From Bradyrhizobium sp. LHD-71 (GTDB taxonomy: Bacteria; Pseudomonadota; Alphaproteobacteria; Rhizobiales; Xanthobacteraceae), in NCBI RefSeq assembly GCF_031157255.1, contig NZ_JAVIFX010000012.1:62001-126000 (forward strand): a DNA stretch of 64,000 nucleotides, written 5' to 3'. The first letter of the stretch is position 1. Every line of letters starts with the position of its first letter. Below are positions 1-8,406 of the stretch, one piece after another. Both the position numbers and the translations under genes were made by a program. Below the pieces are notes generated by a model that worked only from the letters and a program-made list of their open reading frames with translations, made no database searches and was not told the DNA's origin.

Positions 1-270
1 TGCGGTTCTCCGCGCCTCGAGTCGCAGGACCGGCACGCGCGGCGTGGCCAGCAGGCGTTCTTGGCTGTTCGGCGTGACGAGAACCATCTCGGATCAGGCC
101 GAGACGAGCGCAGCGCGTGTGATAAAGCGCACCGAAACAGTGGGTGTTTGCAACGTTCAACGCCTGACCCTTGCCGTGACTTTAGAGCCGTCTATGCCCT
201 GTCATTGCAAGGGCATCATGGACATTGCTGTCCAATCGTATGTTTGGAACCAGGGTATAAGCCAAATTTA
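1..270. other. Left-edge region, no firm gene
   Basis: This stretch lies beyond the stop of the first LysR gene. The only suggestive item is a minus-strand frame that opens with ATG at 87 and stays open for 29 codons to the window edge. It could be the N-terminus of a gene running off the window in the same direction as the LysR gene. It has no clear ribosome binding site and I recognise no family, so it is not called as a CDS. The part from about 90 to 270 is AT-richer and shows nothing I can name. Confidence 0.4.
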
Positions 271-1176
271 TCACTGTCCGGCACCGGACGCGTCCTGCCG
301 GGCAACCGCTTGCGCCATGCGTGCGATGATGCGGGATGGATAGCTATCGGGCCCGTCGATCCAGCTCGCGGTGAAGCTCAGGTCGGGCAACGGATCGGCC
401 TCGACCTGGAGGATGCGCAATTCGCCCCGCGCCAGTTCACGACCGAGGAAGACTGGTGTGATGACCGCCGCACCGATGCCATCGAGCACCATCCGCACCA
501 CCATCGAGAGCGAGGCGCTGCCATACATGCGCGGGGTCGAAATGCCGGCGCGCATCAGCATGTCGCGGACCTGTCGGTAGGGCGTGCTGCTGGAGGCGTA
601 GGTGATGATGGGGAGCTCGGCGATGCGTGCGAGCGGGACCGGGCTGGGTCCGAGATCGGCGCCGGGTTTGACGACCCAGGCGAGCGGATACGTACAGAGC
701 GGCAGGTTCTCCACCCGCGGCTCGAGAACCGGGCCGAGCAGGAAGGCGAGATCGATCTTGCGCGCCATCAGATGGGATTGCAGCACATGTGTGCTGTCGA
801 CTTCGATCTCGAGGACGAGTGCCGGATAGGCGACGTGAACTTCCTCGATCAGCTTGGGCAGCCAGGTCTGGACAATGGTCTCGGCTACGCCGATACGTAG
901 CGTTCCGCTCATTGTGGTCTGGTCGCGGGCGGCCTGGATCATGTCGCGCCGCGCCTGCATCATCCGTTCCGCATAGGCGAGCAGTTCATGGCCCTTGGCC
1001 GTGAGCTTTACGCCGCGCGCGTCGCGCTCGAACAGGCGAACACCGAGCGCGGCCTCCAGCGAGGCGATCCGCTGCGAGATCGCGGGCTGGGTGGTGCCGA
1101 GCTTCTCCGAGGCTGCGCGAAGGCTGCCAAGCGCGGCTGCCCAGAAAAAGGTCTCGATGTTGCGGAAGTCGATCAT
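271..1176 (-). CDS. LysR-family transcriptional regulator
   Basis: This 301-residue protein has the usual LysR length. Residues 1-60 form the winged helix-turn-helix, with the typical A-x-x-L-x-T-T-Q-P-A-I-S-Q-R-I recognition helix followed by LFERDARGVKLTAKG. The remaining roughly 210 residues are the periplasmic-binding-like effector domain. LysR proteins usually control a divergent or adjacent catabolic or transport operon. Here the next gene upstream is a same-strand hydrolase, and any target on the other side lies outside the window. The effector is unknown. The start at 1176 gives the canonical short N-terminus before the helix-turn-helix. Confidence 0.9.
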   Translation of the reverse strand: MIDFRNIETFFWAAALGSLRAASEKLGTTQPAISQRIASLEAALGVRLFERDARGVKLTAKGHELLAYAERMMQARRDMIQAARDQTTMSGTLRIGVAETIVQTWLPKLIEEVHVAYPALVLEIEVDSTHVLQSHLMARKIDLAFLLGPVLEPRVENLPLCTYPLAWVVKPGADLGPSPVPLARIAELPIITYASSSTPYRQVRDMLMRAGISTPRMYGSASLSMVVRMVLDGIGAAVITPVFLGRELARGELRILQVEADPLPDLSFTASWIDGPDSYPSRIIARMAQAVARQDASGAGQ

Positions 1177-1299
1177 GACTCGATGATGCCGAGGGGCCGA
1201 CCGGGAACCAACAAGAAAACGGCCAAGAGCGCGAACGGTCCGCTTCCGCCGGGACTACGTCTCATCTGCCGGCTGCGATCGCCTTGATAAGTGGACCGA

Positions 1300-2580
1300 T
1301 CATGGAATCTCGCCGGCGCGAAGCCGCTTCGGCCTGACATCAGCCGTCGCCGCTCCCGTTGTTCGCCGGTGCATGTGGAGCGTGTCGTCGAGCCAGTCGA
1401 GAAACACCCGGTTCGCCAAGGAGCGGTTGAGCTGCTCGCAGTGCATGCCGGCGCCGTCCGCGTCCGAGAACTCGCGGAACGTCTTCGGGCAGGCCAGCGC
1501 ATCATACAGGTCCTTGGCGTTCGACGAGACTGGATCGGACTCGGCCGCAGCGACGAAGGTGGGACATCGGATGGCCGCCACCTCATCGGGTTCGAGCTTC
1601 CACTTCGACATCTCGGCCAGATACGACCGCAGGTCGGCCGCGCCATTGGTCCAGAAACCGCGCTGCACGATCGTCCATCGCGCACGACGGTTGCTCCCGA
1701 TCGCGGTCATGATCTTCTTCTCGTGCTCGGGATCGATGGCCGGCAGTCGGGCCACGGCGGCGTCGTCGAGGCCGAGCATTTTCATCATCTGGAAGATCTT
1801 CACGCCCACGTCGAATTGACCGGGGTCTGCGATGACGGCGGCCAGCCGTGGTTCGTACGCGGCGACCCGTGGTGCGAAGTAGCCGCCGAGACTGCACGCC
1901 TCGTAGACGACTCGGTCCTGGTCGACGACGTCGATGGCCAGTGCGGCGTCGACGACGGGGGTGACCACCTTCTCCCAGTCATGGCGAAGCGGGAGTCCTT
2001 CGTCGATGAGGAGGCGGCCTTGACCGGGGCCATCGTGGACGAGGACGTGGTAGCCCCGCCGCAGGGCGGCGACACCCATCTCGAGGTAGCTTTCGACGAA
2101 CGTGGAGTCCCAGCCATCGCTGATGATGATTGTCGGCCGGACTTCGGTCGCATGCCCATGCGCGCGCAGGAAGTAAGCCGGCAGCGTGGTGCCTTCGTAC
2201 GGGATCTCGAGCTTCTCGCCCGGCGGGTCGAGGAGCGCCATCGCTCGGTCGAAAGTGTCCATCTGGAGGTGGAATGCGTCGGCGAGACGCGGATCGACCG
2301 GCGTGCCGTAGAGCGGATGGTAGGCCATGCCGAGCAGGGCCGCGGCGCGCAAGTAGCAGTCGTGCGCGCTCTCGCGATGCCCGTTGGCCGCGGCGGAATT
2401 GCCCTCGTCGATACGGCGACGAGCGTAGGTGACGAACGCGTCGAAGTAGGAGCCGTCGTCGCCGTCCTTCATCGCGCGGGCGATCGCCTGGATCTCCCCG
2501 ACGTCACCACCGCCGTAGGGCGCGAACCCGAGAACAACGCTCGCGAACTCGTCGTGCAGTGGATCGCTGAAGAACGTCAT
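1300..2580 (-). CDS. Alpha/beta hydrolase (dipeptidyl aminopeptidase-like)
   Basis: A 426-residue alpha/beta hydrolase of the large form, with about 180 mostly helical N-terminal residues before the catalytic core. The core shows I-S-D-G-W-D-S (oxyanion region), V-H-D-G-P-G-Q-G, and the nucleophile-elbow segment Y-E-A-C-S-L-G-G-Y. At the elbow, Cys sits where G-x-S-x-G normally puts Gly, with Ser and two Gly after it. The pattern recalls 2,6-dihydropseudooxynicotine hydrolase and FrsA-like C-C or ester hydrolases. I chose ATG 2580, preceded by a purine-rich GGTGGAAGG, over the upstream ATG at 2628. The substrate is unknown. It lies on the same strand as the LysR gene 124 bp downstream, which may regulate it. 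Confidence 0.82.
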   Translation of the reverse strand: MTFFSDPLHDEFASVVLGFAPYGGGDVGEIQAIARAMKDGDDGSYFDAFVTYARRRIDEGNSAAANGHRESAHDCYLRAAALLGMAYHPLYGTPVDPRLADAFHLQMDTFDRAMALLDPPGEKLEIPYEGTTLPAYFLRAHGHATEVRPTIIISDGWDSTFVESYLEMGVAALRRGYHVLVHDGPGQGRLLIDEGLPLRHDWEKVVTPVVDAALAIDVVDQDRVVYEACSLGGYFAPRVAAYEPRLAAVIADPGQFDVGVKIFQMMKMLGLDDAAVARLPAIDPEHEKKIMTAIGSNRRARWTIVQRGFWTNGAADLRSYLAEMSKWKLEPDEVAAIRCPTFVAAAESDPVSSNAKDLYDALACPKTFREFSDADGAGMHCEQLNRSLANRVFLDWLDDTLHMHRRTTGAATADVRPKRLRAGEIP

Positions 2581-2712
2581 GGCCGGACCTTCCACCTTCG
2601 AGGACGACGGTACGAACCCGCCATGCACGCAGTGGGTCGGCGGCGTCCGGTCACGCTCGCATCATGGGCGCGAGAACTCAACTGCTGCTGAACATTTGCC
2701 GCCACTGTGAGT

Positions 2713-3648
2713 TTAGAAGCGGTGACTGTTGCGGTTCGCAATTTTATTAAACCGAAGTGGCCCGCCAGCGCATCGCAGCGCGTTTACGAGCGCAGTTAGT
2801 GCAGCAGGCTGATGCTGGCGACTTGGGTAATACATGAAGAAGCCGGGAATAGGGGGCGTCCAGTTCTCCAGCACTCGAATGAGGCGGTGCTCAGCAACAT
2901 GCTCCGCAACCTGCTCTTCATAAGCGAGCCCAAGGCCGGCTCCGGTGAGCGCCGCCTGAATCACTAGGTTGGTATCATCGATTATGAGCGGGCCATTCAC
3001 ACCGACTGTGATCGTCTTGCGGCCCTGCTCGAACTCCCACCGATACGGACCGCTCGGAAGGCGCAGGTTTAGACATCGATGATCGTTTAGATCCTTGGGC
3101 TTCTGAGGAATGCTGCGTGACGCAAAATAGCCGGGCGATCCCACCACCGCCAAACGCAAATCGTGCGTGACGCGCACCGCGATCATATCTTTTTGGACAT
3201 ACTCGCCGAGTTGAATACCAGCATCGAACTCGCCCGCGACGATGTCCACGGGACCAGTGACAGTAACAACGTCAAGAACGATGTCAGGGTAAGCCTCGGC
3301 AAATGCCGTGAGCCTCGGCAACAGCACCATCACCGCAGCCGAGCGCGACATTACAATTCTAAGCCGTCCCGCAGGCCGGTGGCGAACGCTTCGGGCTTTG
3401 TCCAGCGCACGAGTAATTTGCTCAAGCGCCGGAGACAGGTCCTTCAAGAGGGCTTCGCCGCCCGCAGCGGTTGGCGCTACACTCTTGGTCGTCCGAGCAA
3501 GAAGCCGGAGCTCCAGTCGCTGCTCGAGTCTCCGGATCGTGTGGCTCAGAGCGGACTGGGAGACGCCGAGCTTCGCTGCAGCACGTGTAAAGCTTCGCTC
3601 ACTGGCGACGATTGCAAACGTAGCGAGTTCATTCAGCTCATTGCCCAT
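2713..3648 (-). CDS. LysR-family transcriptional regulator
   Basis: A 311-residue LysR protein. Its N-terminal helix-turn-helix contains S-F-T-R-A-A-A-K-L-G-V-S-Q-S-A-L-S-H-T-I, followed by LLARTTKSVAPTAAG, which is close to the group that includes aminoacid/quinone-responsive regulators. The C-terminal effector domain is complete. The gene is divergent from the NTF2-like gene and the broken metallo-hydrolase gene, so those are likely former targets. A palindrome with T-N11-A geometry sits immediately upstream of its start (3654-3668). Start ATG 3648 gives MGNELNELATF, normal for the family. Confidence 0.9.
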   Translation of the reverse strand: MGNELNELATFAIVASERSFTRAAAKLGVSQSALSHTIRRLEQRLELRLLARTTKSVAPTAAGGEALLKDLSPALEQITRALDKARSVRHRPAGRLRIVMSRSAAVMVLLPRLTAFAEAYPDIVLDVVTVTGPVDIVAGEFDAGIQLGEYVQKDMIAVRVTHDLRLAVVGSPGYFASRSIPQKPKDLNDHRCLNLRLPSGPYRWEFEQGRKTITVGVNGPLIIDDTNLVIQAALTGAGLGLAYEEQVAEHVAEHRLIRVLENWTPPIPGFFMYYPSRQHQPAALTALVNALRCAGGPLRFNKIANRNSHRF

Positions 3649-3653
3649 GATTG

Positions 3654-3668
3654 ATGAATATCACTCAT
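3654..3668. promoter_or_regulatory. Candidate LysR box (T-N11-A)
   Basis: ATGA and TCAT arms are separated by seven bases, giving the T-N11-A geometry known for LysR operators. It sits 6 bp upstream of the start codon of the divergent LysR gene and about 160 bp from the + strand NTF2-like gene. Autoregulation and divergent control are inferred from position only. Confidence 0.45.
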
Positions 3669-3827
3669 GACCCCATCCTGTGCAACATATCTAGTTTCAT
3701 AAGCGCCTTTTTCCTAGATTTGACCGGCAAGGTGACGCGAGTCGACGGTTTGTCCGCTTCGGCCTGCCTGGCGCTCGACGCGAGATCGCAGCGCGTATGC
3801 AATAGTTAGACGTAACAGGAGGTGGCC

Positions 3828-4196
3828 ATGGATGCCGATGTTCGTGCTTTGCGCACCCTGGCGCAGACCTATTTTGACGCCGCCTATGAAATGGATGCTG
3901 AGAAATTTGCATCCATATTTCATCCCTCGAGCTCCGTGACGAAGGTGGCCGACGACGGCGACGTGGGCGTGACGCCGGTCGCGATGTGGCTGGCAGTCGT
4001 GCGTGATACGAAAGCCCCAAAACAAAAGGGCGAGGAGCGTGACGACGAGATCCTATCAATTGACGTCGAAAGAGACCTCGCGCTTCTGAAGGTGAAATTG
4101 CAGGTACCGCCACGCCACTTCACGGACCTCTTGTCGTGCTTGAAGGTCAACGGAACCTGGAAGATCGTTCAGAAGGTGATGACTTCGAAAGCATAA
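3828..4196 (+). CDS. NTF2-like (SnoaL / putative lumazine-binding) protein
   Basis: A 122-residue small alpha+beta protein. It opens with a helix pair L-R-T-L-A-Q-T-Y-F-D-A-A-Y-E-M-D-A-E-K and continues F-A-S-I-F-H-P-S-S, the start of the NTF2-like cone. It ends in C-L-K-V-N-G-T-W-K-I-V-Q-K, the closing strand typical of SnoaL-like and PF12893-type proteins. Members are dehydratases, isomerases or ligand binders; the activity here is unknown. A strong AGGAGG at 3817-3822 lies 5 bases before ATG 3828, which decides the start over the in-frame GTG 3822. It is divergent from the LysR gene and just upstream of the metallo-hydrolase pseudogene. Confidence 0.75.
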   Translation: MDADVRALRTLAQTYFDAAYEMDAEKFASIFHPSSSVTKVADDGDVGVTPVAMWLAVVRDTKAPKQKGEERDDEILSIDVERDLALLKVKLQVPPRHFTDLLSCLKVNGTWKIVQKVMTSKA

Positions 4197-4248
4197 CGGC
4201 TTCAGTGACGCGATAGAAAATTGAAACACCCCGCTTGGCAGGTTACCC

Positions 4249-5126
4249 GTGAAATTTCTGTCTCAAAGCGCCAACGTCATGGCCTGTGCTTCGGGATCGT
4301 CGAAAGTTTGGTCGCTCTCCGACGGATATGTCGACCTGCCGGCTCAATCGCTCAGGTATCCGAACGACAAGGTATGTACGCAGACAGCATCGCCTCAGCG
4401 GGAAGAGTCGCTGGTTCGCCTGTCGGTCAACTGCTTCCTACTCGATCGTTCAGGCAGTGACCGCGTTTTGATAGATTGTGGAGCGGGGGGAAGCTGGGAC
4501 CCGTCCATGGGCTACCTCGAGGAGACGATGTGCGAGGCAGGCATCGACACATCATCCATCACGGTGGTCGCCCTCACGCATGCCCATGGCGACCACATCA
4601 ACGGTCTTCTTACCCCTGACGGGCGGCGAACATTTCGAAACTTGAGCAAGATCGTGATTGGGGAGGACGCAGTTGAGGATTTCCTCGCAGAGCCACGACT
4701 AGCGGATTTTCGGCCACTCCTGGCTCCAGTTAGCGGAGGAGACCGGCCGGACGATCATTTGCTGGCGGTGGCGATGCCCGGGCATGCTCCGGCCATATGG
4801 GTTACCTCCTCAGCACTGGCGAAGACGATATCTTATCCTGCGGCGACCTGATCCACGTTCCTGCTGCACAGTTTGCCCGTCCCGAGCTTACTTGGGCCTA
4901 TGACGCCGACGAGTCCGTGGCGAGGGCTAGCCGGCTCAAGCTGCTCCAACACGCCGCGGATGCACATATTTGGCTAGCCGGCGCTCACATGGGACGACCC
5001 GGCATGGGCAAAGTAGTCAAGGAGGGGCATGGATATGCGTTTATTTCGGCAGCGCGAGCTCTATCCGACGCAAGAGGCTTGATGAACTTTCAAGGTAAGT
5101 CGGCCTGGGCATCCAGGCCCGCCTGA
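4249..5126 (+). pseudogene. MBL-fold hydrolase gene broken by a 1-base deletion
   Basis: Two overlapping reading frames together give one metallo-beta-lactamase-fold protein. Frame 1 (4249-4851) holds the N-terminal strand region, N-C-F-L-L, the L-I-D-C-G-A-G turn and the zinc motif T-H-A-H-G-D-H-I-N-G. Frame 3 (4797-5126) continues with M-G-Y-L-L, C-G-D-L-I-H and A-G-A-H-M-G, the usual C-terminal metal ligand block. The switch falls at the G-H-x-P-G-H motif near 4788-4796, where one extra G in the CCGG run would restore G-H-A-P-G-H-M-G-Y. The gene is therefore inactive, or the base is missing by sequencing error. A GTG at 4249 is the likely start; an ATG at 4279 is possible. Intact relatives are lactonases, glyoxalase-like hydrolases or quorum-quenching enzymes. 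Confidence 0.8.
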
Positions 5127-5219
5127 CTCAGCCGCCGCCCGAGGTCCGGGCTTGGGCGCTTAATCGATCAATATGTAGGCTTCCGACGCATTTCTCGTTC
5201 ACAGCGCAGTGCTAGGGAA

Positions 5220-6257
5220 ATGGAGATTCTGTGGACTCGGTCTGCTGCCGCGGTGGCTAGATCTGAAGGACCAGCAAATGATCAAGCGAGCGCTTTGTGG
5301 GAAACAATAGCTGAGCTTTCAATCGTGAAGATCTCGCAGAGTCCAATTGCTCCTGAGAAGCCAACCTCCGACGTTGCAGCACAATCTTCTACTTTGCCCG
5401 GCCCGGTGTTCCTTGACTATAGCCGGGAGCAACTCGACAAAGCCTACGATCAATCGCTCTGGGCGCCCCAGATGGCCGAACTCGAGGCGAATGACGGCGC
5501 CAGGAGCGCAGCCGTGCGGCTGACAATGCCGCCACGGACGGAGCAATACGGCCCGAGCGATGTGGAACAGATCGACATTTTCGCGCCGACGGATGCGCGC
5601 GGCGTCCCGGTTCTGGTGTTCATTCATGGTGGCGCATGGACACGCAATACAAGGCAGGACGCGTCCTTTGCAGCTCCGACCTTTGTCAGGCGCGGCGCCG
5701 CCTATCTTGCTCCCGATTTCGGGAGCCTGAAGACAGCTCGGCTTCCGGATCTCGTGGAGAATTGCCGGCGCGCCCTGGAGTGGACGGTGCGGAATGCTGC
5801 CAGCTTCGGCGGTGATCCAGGTCGCGTCTTTCTTTCAGGCCATTCGTCAGGCGCTCACCTTGCCGCATGCGTGCTCGTCACGGATTGGACTAAGCGCGGA
5901 TTGCCCGCAGATGTCATCAAGGGCGCTCTGCTATTGAGCGGCATGTACGATCTCTATCCGGTCCTGCTCTCATCGCGCAGCGCATATCTCCACATTACGG
6001 CTGAGGAGGAGCGAGCGCTCAGCCCGATGCGTCATCTGGATCGGATCGCTTGCCCGATCGCGATTGTCTCGGCCGACGAAGACAGTCCGGAGTTCAAGCG
6101 CCAGTCGGCAGTGTTCGCAGATGCGCTCGAAGGGATGGGACGGCTTGCAAGCCGTAACGTCGCATTCAACACGAACCATTTCCAAGAAGCCGAGCAGCTT
6201 GCTCATGCAGACAGTATGGTCAGCCAGGTGGCGCTCTCGATGATTGGGGTGTCGTGA
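5220..6257 (+). CDS. Alpha/beta hydrolase, kynurenine formamidase-like
   Basis: A 345-residue alpha/beta hydrolase. The oxyanion motif V-F-I-H-G-G-A-W lies near residue 140 and the nucleophile elbow G-H-S-S-G-A-H near 210. Acid and histidine candidates are in S-A-D-E-D-S and N-T-N-H-F near the C-terminus. The pattern around D-Y-S-R-E-Q-L-D-K-A-Y-D-Q resembles bacterial arylformamidase/BD-FAE esterases, which cleave N-formylkynurenine or related esters. Homology seems to begin only near residue 60, so the first 50 or so residues may be an over-long start. An in-frame GTG at 5325 exists, but neither start has a convincing ribosome site. The substrate is not established. Confidence 0.75.
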   Translation: MEILWTRSAAAVARSEGPANDQASALWETIAELSIVKISQSPIAPEKPTSDVAAQSSTLPGPVFLDYSREQLDKAYDQSLWAPQMAELEANDGARSAAVRLTMPPRTEQYGPSDVEQIDIFAPTDARGVPVLVFIHGGAWTRNTRQDASFAAPTFVRRGAAYLAPDFGSLKTARLPDLVENCRRALEWTVRNAASFGGDPGRVFLSGHSSGAHLAACVLVTDWTKRGLPADVIKGALLLSGMYDLYPVLLSSRSAYLHITAEEERALSPMRHLDRIACPIAIVSADEDSPEFKRQSAVFADALEGMGRLASRNVAFNTNHFQEAEQLAHADSMVSQVALSMIGVS

Positions 6258-6493
6258 TGAGATCGCCGTAGTGCGGCGAGGCCGTTATCGCGCCAACAGA
6301 AGGCGACGGCACATTATCGACTACCCGGCGATCCTCTCCTGTGAAACGGCGCGCATGGTTCGAGCGTGGCCTTATAGTCTTCAACCGCAGATCTGCCGGC
6401 GAGAGGTCAACGCCGCCCCGGTTACGCGGATGTGCGGGTGAGAGCAGCGCGACCACGGCTATTCGAGAGTCAGTCGTATTGAGTGTAATTGGA

Positions 6494-7195
6494 ATGGAGA
6501 GCAACAGGATGCTGCCATTGCAGAATTCTGCCAGAGCGCAGGGCAGGTCGGCGGCCGTCCTCGCCCTAATCGCCGGGTATGTCGATTCTTACACCTTGCT
6601 GAATTACTCGGTCTTCTCATCATTCATGAGTGGCAACACGACACAGACCGGCTTGCAGGCAGGGCAGGCAAATTTTGCGGAAGCCGGACACAATTTGCTA
6701 CCGATCCCTGTTTTTGTTGTCGGCGTTTTCGTGGGAGCACTCCTCGTGCATCCCGGCAACCGCCATCGGCTGCGCTGGGTGTTCGGGCTCGTGGCGGCCC
6801 TTCTGGCGGCTGTTGTCGTCACCTTTCACGCGGGCCCACTACCTGGATGGTGCAACATTATGATCCTCAGTTTGGCGATGGGCATCATGAACACCACGAT
6901 CACCCGGGTGGGCGAACAATCGGTGAGCCTCGGCTATGTTACAGGCACATTGAACAATGCGGCTCAACATCTTGCGCTGGCGGCCAAGCGCGAGCCCCTG
7001 CCCGATGCAGAGGGGTCCTGGGATACTCATGTGCGGCGGGCGGCCCTGCTCGCCGGCATTTGGACCGCCTTCATCGTTGGGGCGCTGCTGGCAGGGGCTG
7101 CAACGCCTCGCTTCGCTGCTTGGTCCCTGGTGCCGCCCATCCTCATTCTGTTGATGCTTTCTGCGTCTTACCGCGCCGCCAACCCGCGTGCCTGA
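6494..7195 (+). CDS. DUF1275 (YoaK-like) membrane protein
   Basis: A 233-residue inner-membrane protein with about six hydrophobic segments. Characteristic DUF1275 features are L-I-A-G-Y-V-D-S-Y-T in the first helix, F-M-S-G-N-T-T-Q after it, M-G-I-M-N-T-T in the middle and Y-V-T-G-T-L-N. The family function is unknown. The open frame extends upstream to 6341, but the first 50 residues there are basic and unlike the family. ATG 6494 or ATG 6509 (with GGAG about nine bases upstream) is the real start. It follows the kynurenine formamidase-like gene by 236 bp. Confidence 0.82.
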   Translation: MESNRMLPLQNSARAQGRSAAVLALIAGYVDSYTLLNYSVFSSFMSGNTTQTGLQAGQANFAEAGHNLLPIPVFVVGVFVGALLVHPGNRHRLRWVFGLVAALLAAVVVTFHAGPLPGWCNIMILSLAMGIMNTTITRVGEQSVSLGYVTGTLNNAAQHLALAAKREPLPDAEGSWDTHVRRAALLAGIWTAFIVGALLAGAATPRFAAWSLVPPILILLMLSASYRAANPRA

Positions 7196-7573
7196 TGGCC
7201 GTCGCCAGGCCGATCCCACCGGCGTCTGCCTGTCGGTCGTGAGGAGCCCTTTGTCACCGCCGTACCGCTCACGGGAGGTGAGGGCGGGGCTGGACGGCCA
7301 GATTGGCGCTAGGCGGCACGGCGTGGGATGATTCAAACACCACTCCGCCAGCGGCCGCCGGGCCTGCTACGCCGACGTAGCCGGGAGGTAACGGCGGCAG
7401 ACGGCGGTATTTGGCGCCCCATCGTAGACGAAACTGATAACTACGTTTCCGGCGCGGTACTATGAATTTCTATCCGTTAGACGGCGAATTCCGCCGCGTG
7501 CATCCGGCTCTTGCCAAGGTTGCTACAATCGATCGCTGCGATCTACGTGTGGGTCATTTTATTAGGACGGGCG
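7196..7573. other. Intergenic region before aph, with left direct repeat
   Basis: No gene is supportable here. The stretch contains one copy of the 13-bp sequence CGGCGGTATTTGG at 7402-7414, repeated in the same orientation at 8394-8406. The sequence ends in the ribosome site of the aminoglycoside kinase gene (AGGACGGG just before 7574). Confidence 0.6.
7402..7414 (+). repeat. Left copy of 13-bp direct repeat flanking aph
   Basis: CGGCGGTATTTGG, an exact match to 8394-8406. After the 13 bases both copies continue with CGCCC, the right copy having two extra bases (TG) in between. The pair brackets the aminoglycoside kinase gene, a span of about 1 kb. It is a possible target-site or attachment-site duplication. 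Confidence 0.55.
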
Positions 7574-8386
7574 ATGGGAGAACACGATTGGGCCGACGCT
7601 TTGCTGGGCCGTTGGGGTTGCAGTTGGATACCCGTAAGCACTGGAGAATCGAGCGATCTCGTCTATCGGCGCGACGATAGGCTCGCCTACGCCAAATTGG
7701 CACCGTCCACCCGGTCCATCGACCTTGCCGGCGAGCGCGACCGCCTCACATGGCTCGACGTCCAAGCGATTGCTTGTCCCAAAGTTATCGACTGGCAAGA
7801 GGCCGAAGAGGGCGCTTGTTTGGTGATGAGCGCCATCCCTGGCATCGCGGCGGTCGAACTCTCGGCGCCTGAACTGCTGAAGGCTTGGCCGTCAATGGCG
7901 CGACAGCTCGGCGCTCTCCACGAGCTTGCGGTCGACCAATGTCCGTTCAATCGCGGCCTCTCACTCATGTTTGAGCGCGCTGTGAGTGTCGTCACGCGCA
8001 ACGAGGTCAATCCCGATTTTCTACCCGACGAGGATAAGGATACGCCCGGGAGCGAGCTGTTGGCGCGGATTGCAAGCGAAGTTCCGGCCCGACGCGATCA
8101 GGAGGATGCCGACAGGGTTGTTTGTCACGGCGACCCTTGCATGCCGAACTTCGTGGTTGACCCGCAGACCCTCCAGTGCACCGGTGTCATCGATCTGGGT
8201 CGCCTCGGTACTGCCGACCGGTACGCCGATCTGGCTCTAATCATTGCGAATGCTGCTGAGACATGGACGACACGAGAGCAAAGTGAACAGGCCGGTGCAA
8301 TTCTGTTCAATACCCTGGGGATAGAGGCGCCGGATCGGGAACGGCTCACCTTTTATCTCCGGCTTGATCCGCTGACCTGGGGCTGA
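7574..8386 (+). CDS. Aminoglycoside O-phosphotransferase, APH(3'')-I family
   Basis: A 270-residue kinase that transfers phosphate from ATP to the 3''-hydroxyl of streptomycin in the known family. It carries the Brenner/catalytic motif V-V-C-H-G-D-P-C-M-P-N-F (HGD at residues 185-187) and the metal-binding D-L-G-R-L-G-T-A-D-R-Y-A-D-L-A-L. It also has the family's N-terminal A-G-E-R-D-R-L and Q-E-A-E-E-G-A-C-L-V blocks, and the C-terminal E-A-P-D-R-E-R-L-x-F-Y-L-R-L-D-P-L-T-W-G. From memory it matches APH(3'')-Ib (StrA) along its whole length while differing at many positions, so it is a divergent homologue rather than the mobile clinical allele. No strB-like partner follows. ATG 7574, preceded by AGGACGGG, gives the family length; the open frame's earlier ATG 7511 adds a non-homologous tail. 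Confidence 0.92.
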   Translation: MGEHDWADALLGRWGCSWIPVSTGESSDLVYRRDDRLAYAKLAPSTRSIDLAGERDRLTWLDVQAIACPKVIDWQEAEEGACLVMSAIPGIAAVELSAPELLKAWPSMARQLGALHELAVDQCPFNRGLSLMFERAVSVVTRNEVNPDFLPDEDKDTPGSELLARIASEVPARRDQEDADRVVCHGDPCMPNFVVDPQTLQCTGVIDLGRLGTADRYADLALIIANAAETWTTREQSEQAGAILFNTLGIEAPDRERLTFYLRLDPLTWG

Positions 8387-8393
8387 TGTGCCG

Positions 8394-8406
8394 CGGCGGT
8401 ATTTGG
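8394..8406 (+). repeat. Right copy of 13-bp direct repeat, at a tRNA-like 3' end
   Basis: CGGCGGTATTTGG, identical to 7402-7414 and beginning 8 bp after the aph stop codon. Its last three bases (TGG) coincide with the CCA end of the tRNA-like fragment on the minus strand. Confidence 0.55.

Noticed and set aside
1291-2691. A 466-residue + strand frame opposite the hydrolase gene.
   Set aside because: It has no recognisable domain and covers the hydrolase gene, whose motifs are clear.
4249-5126. Programmed ribosomal frameshifting to explain the split metallo-hydrolase gene.
   Set aside because: No slippery heptamer or downstream structure is evident at the switch, and the MBL family is not known to use frameshifting; a one-base loss is simpler.
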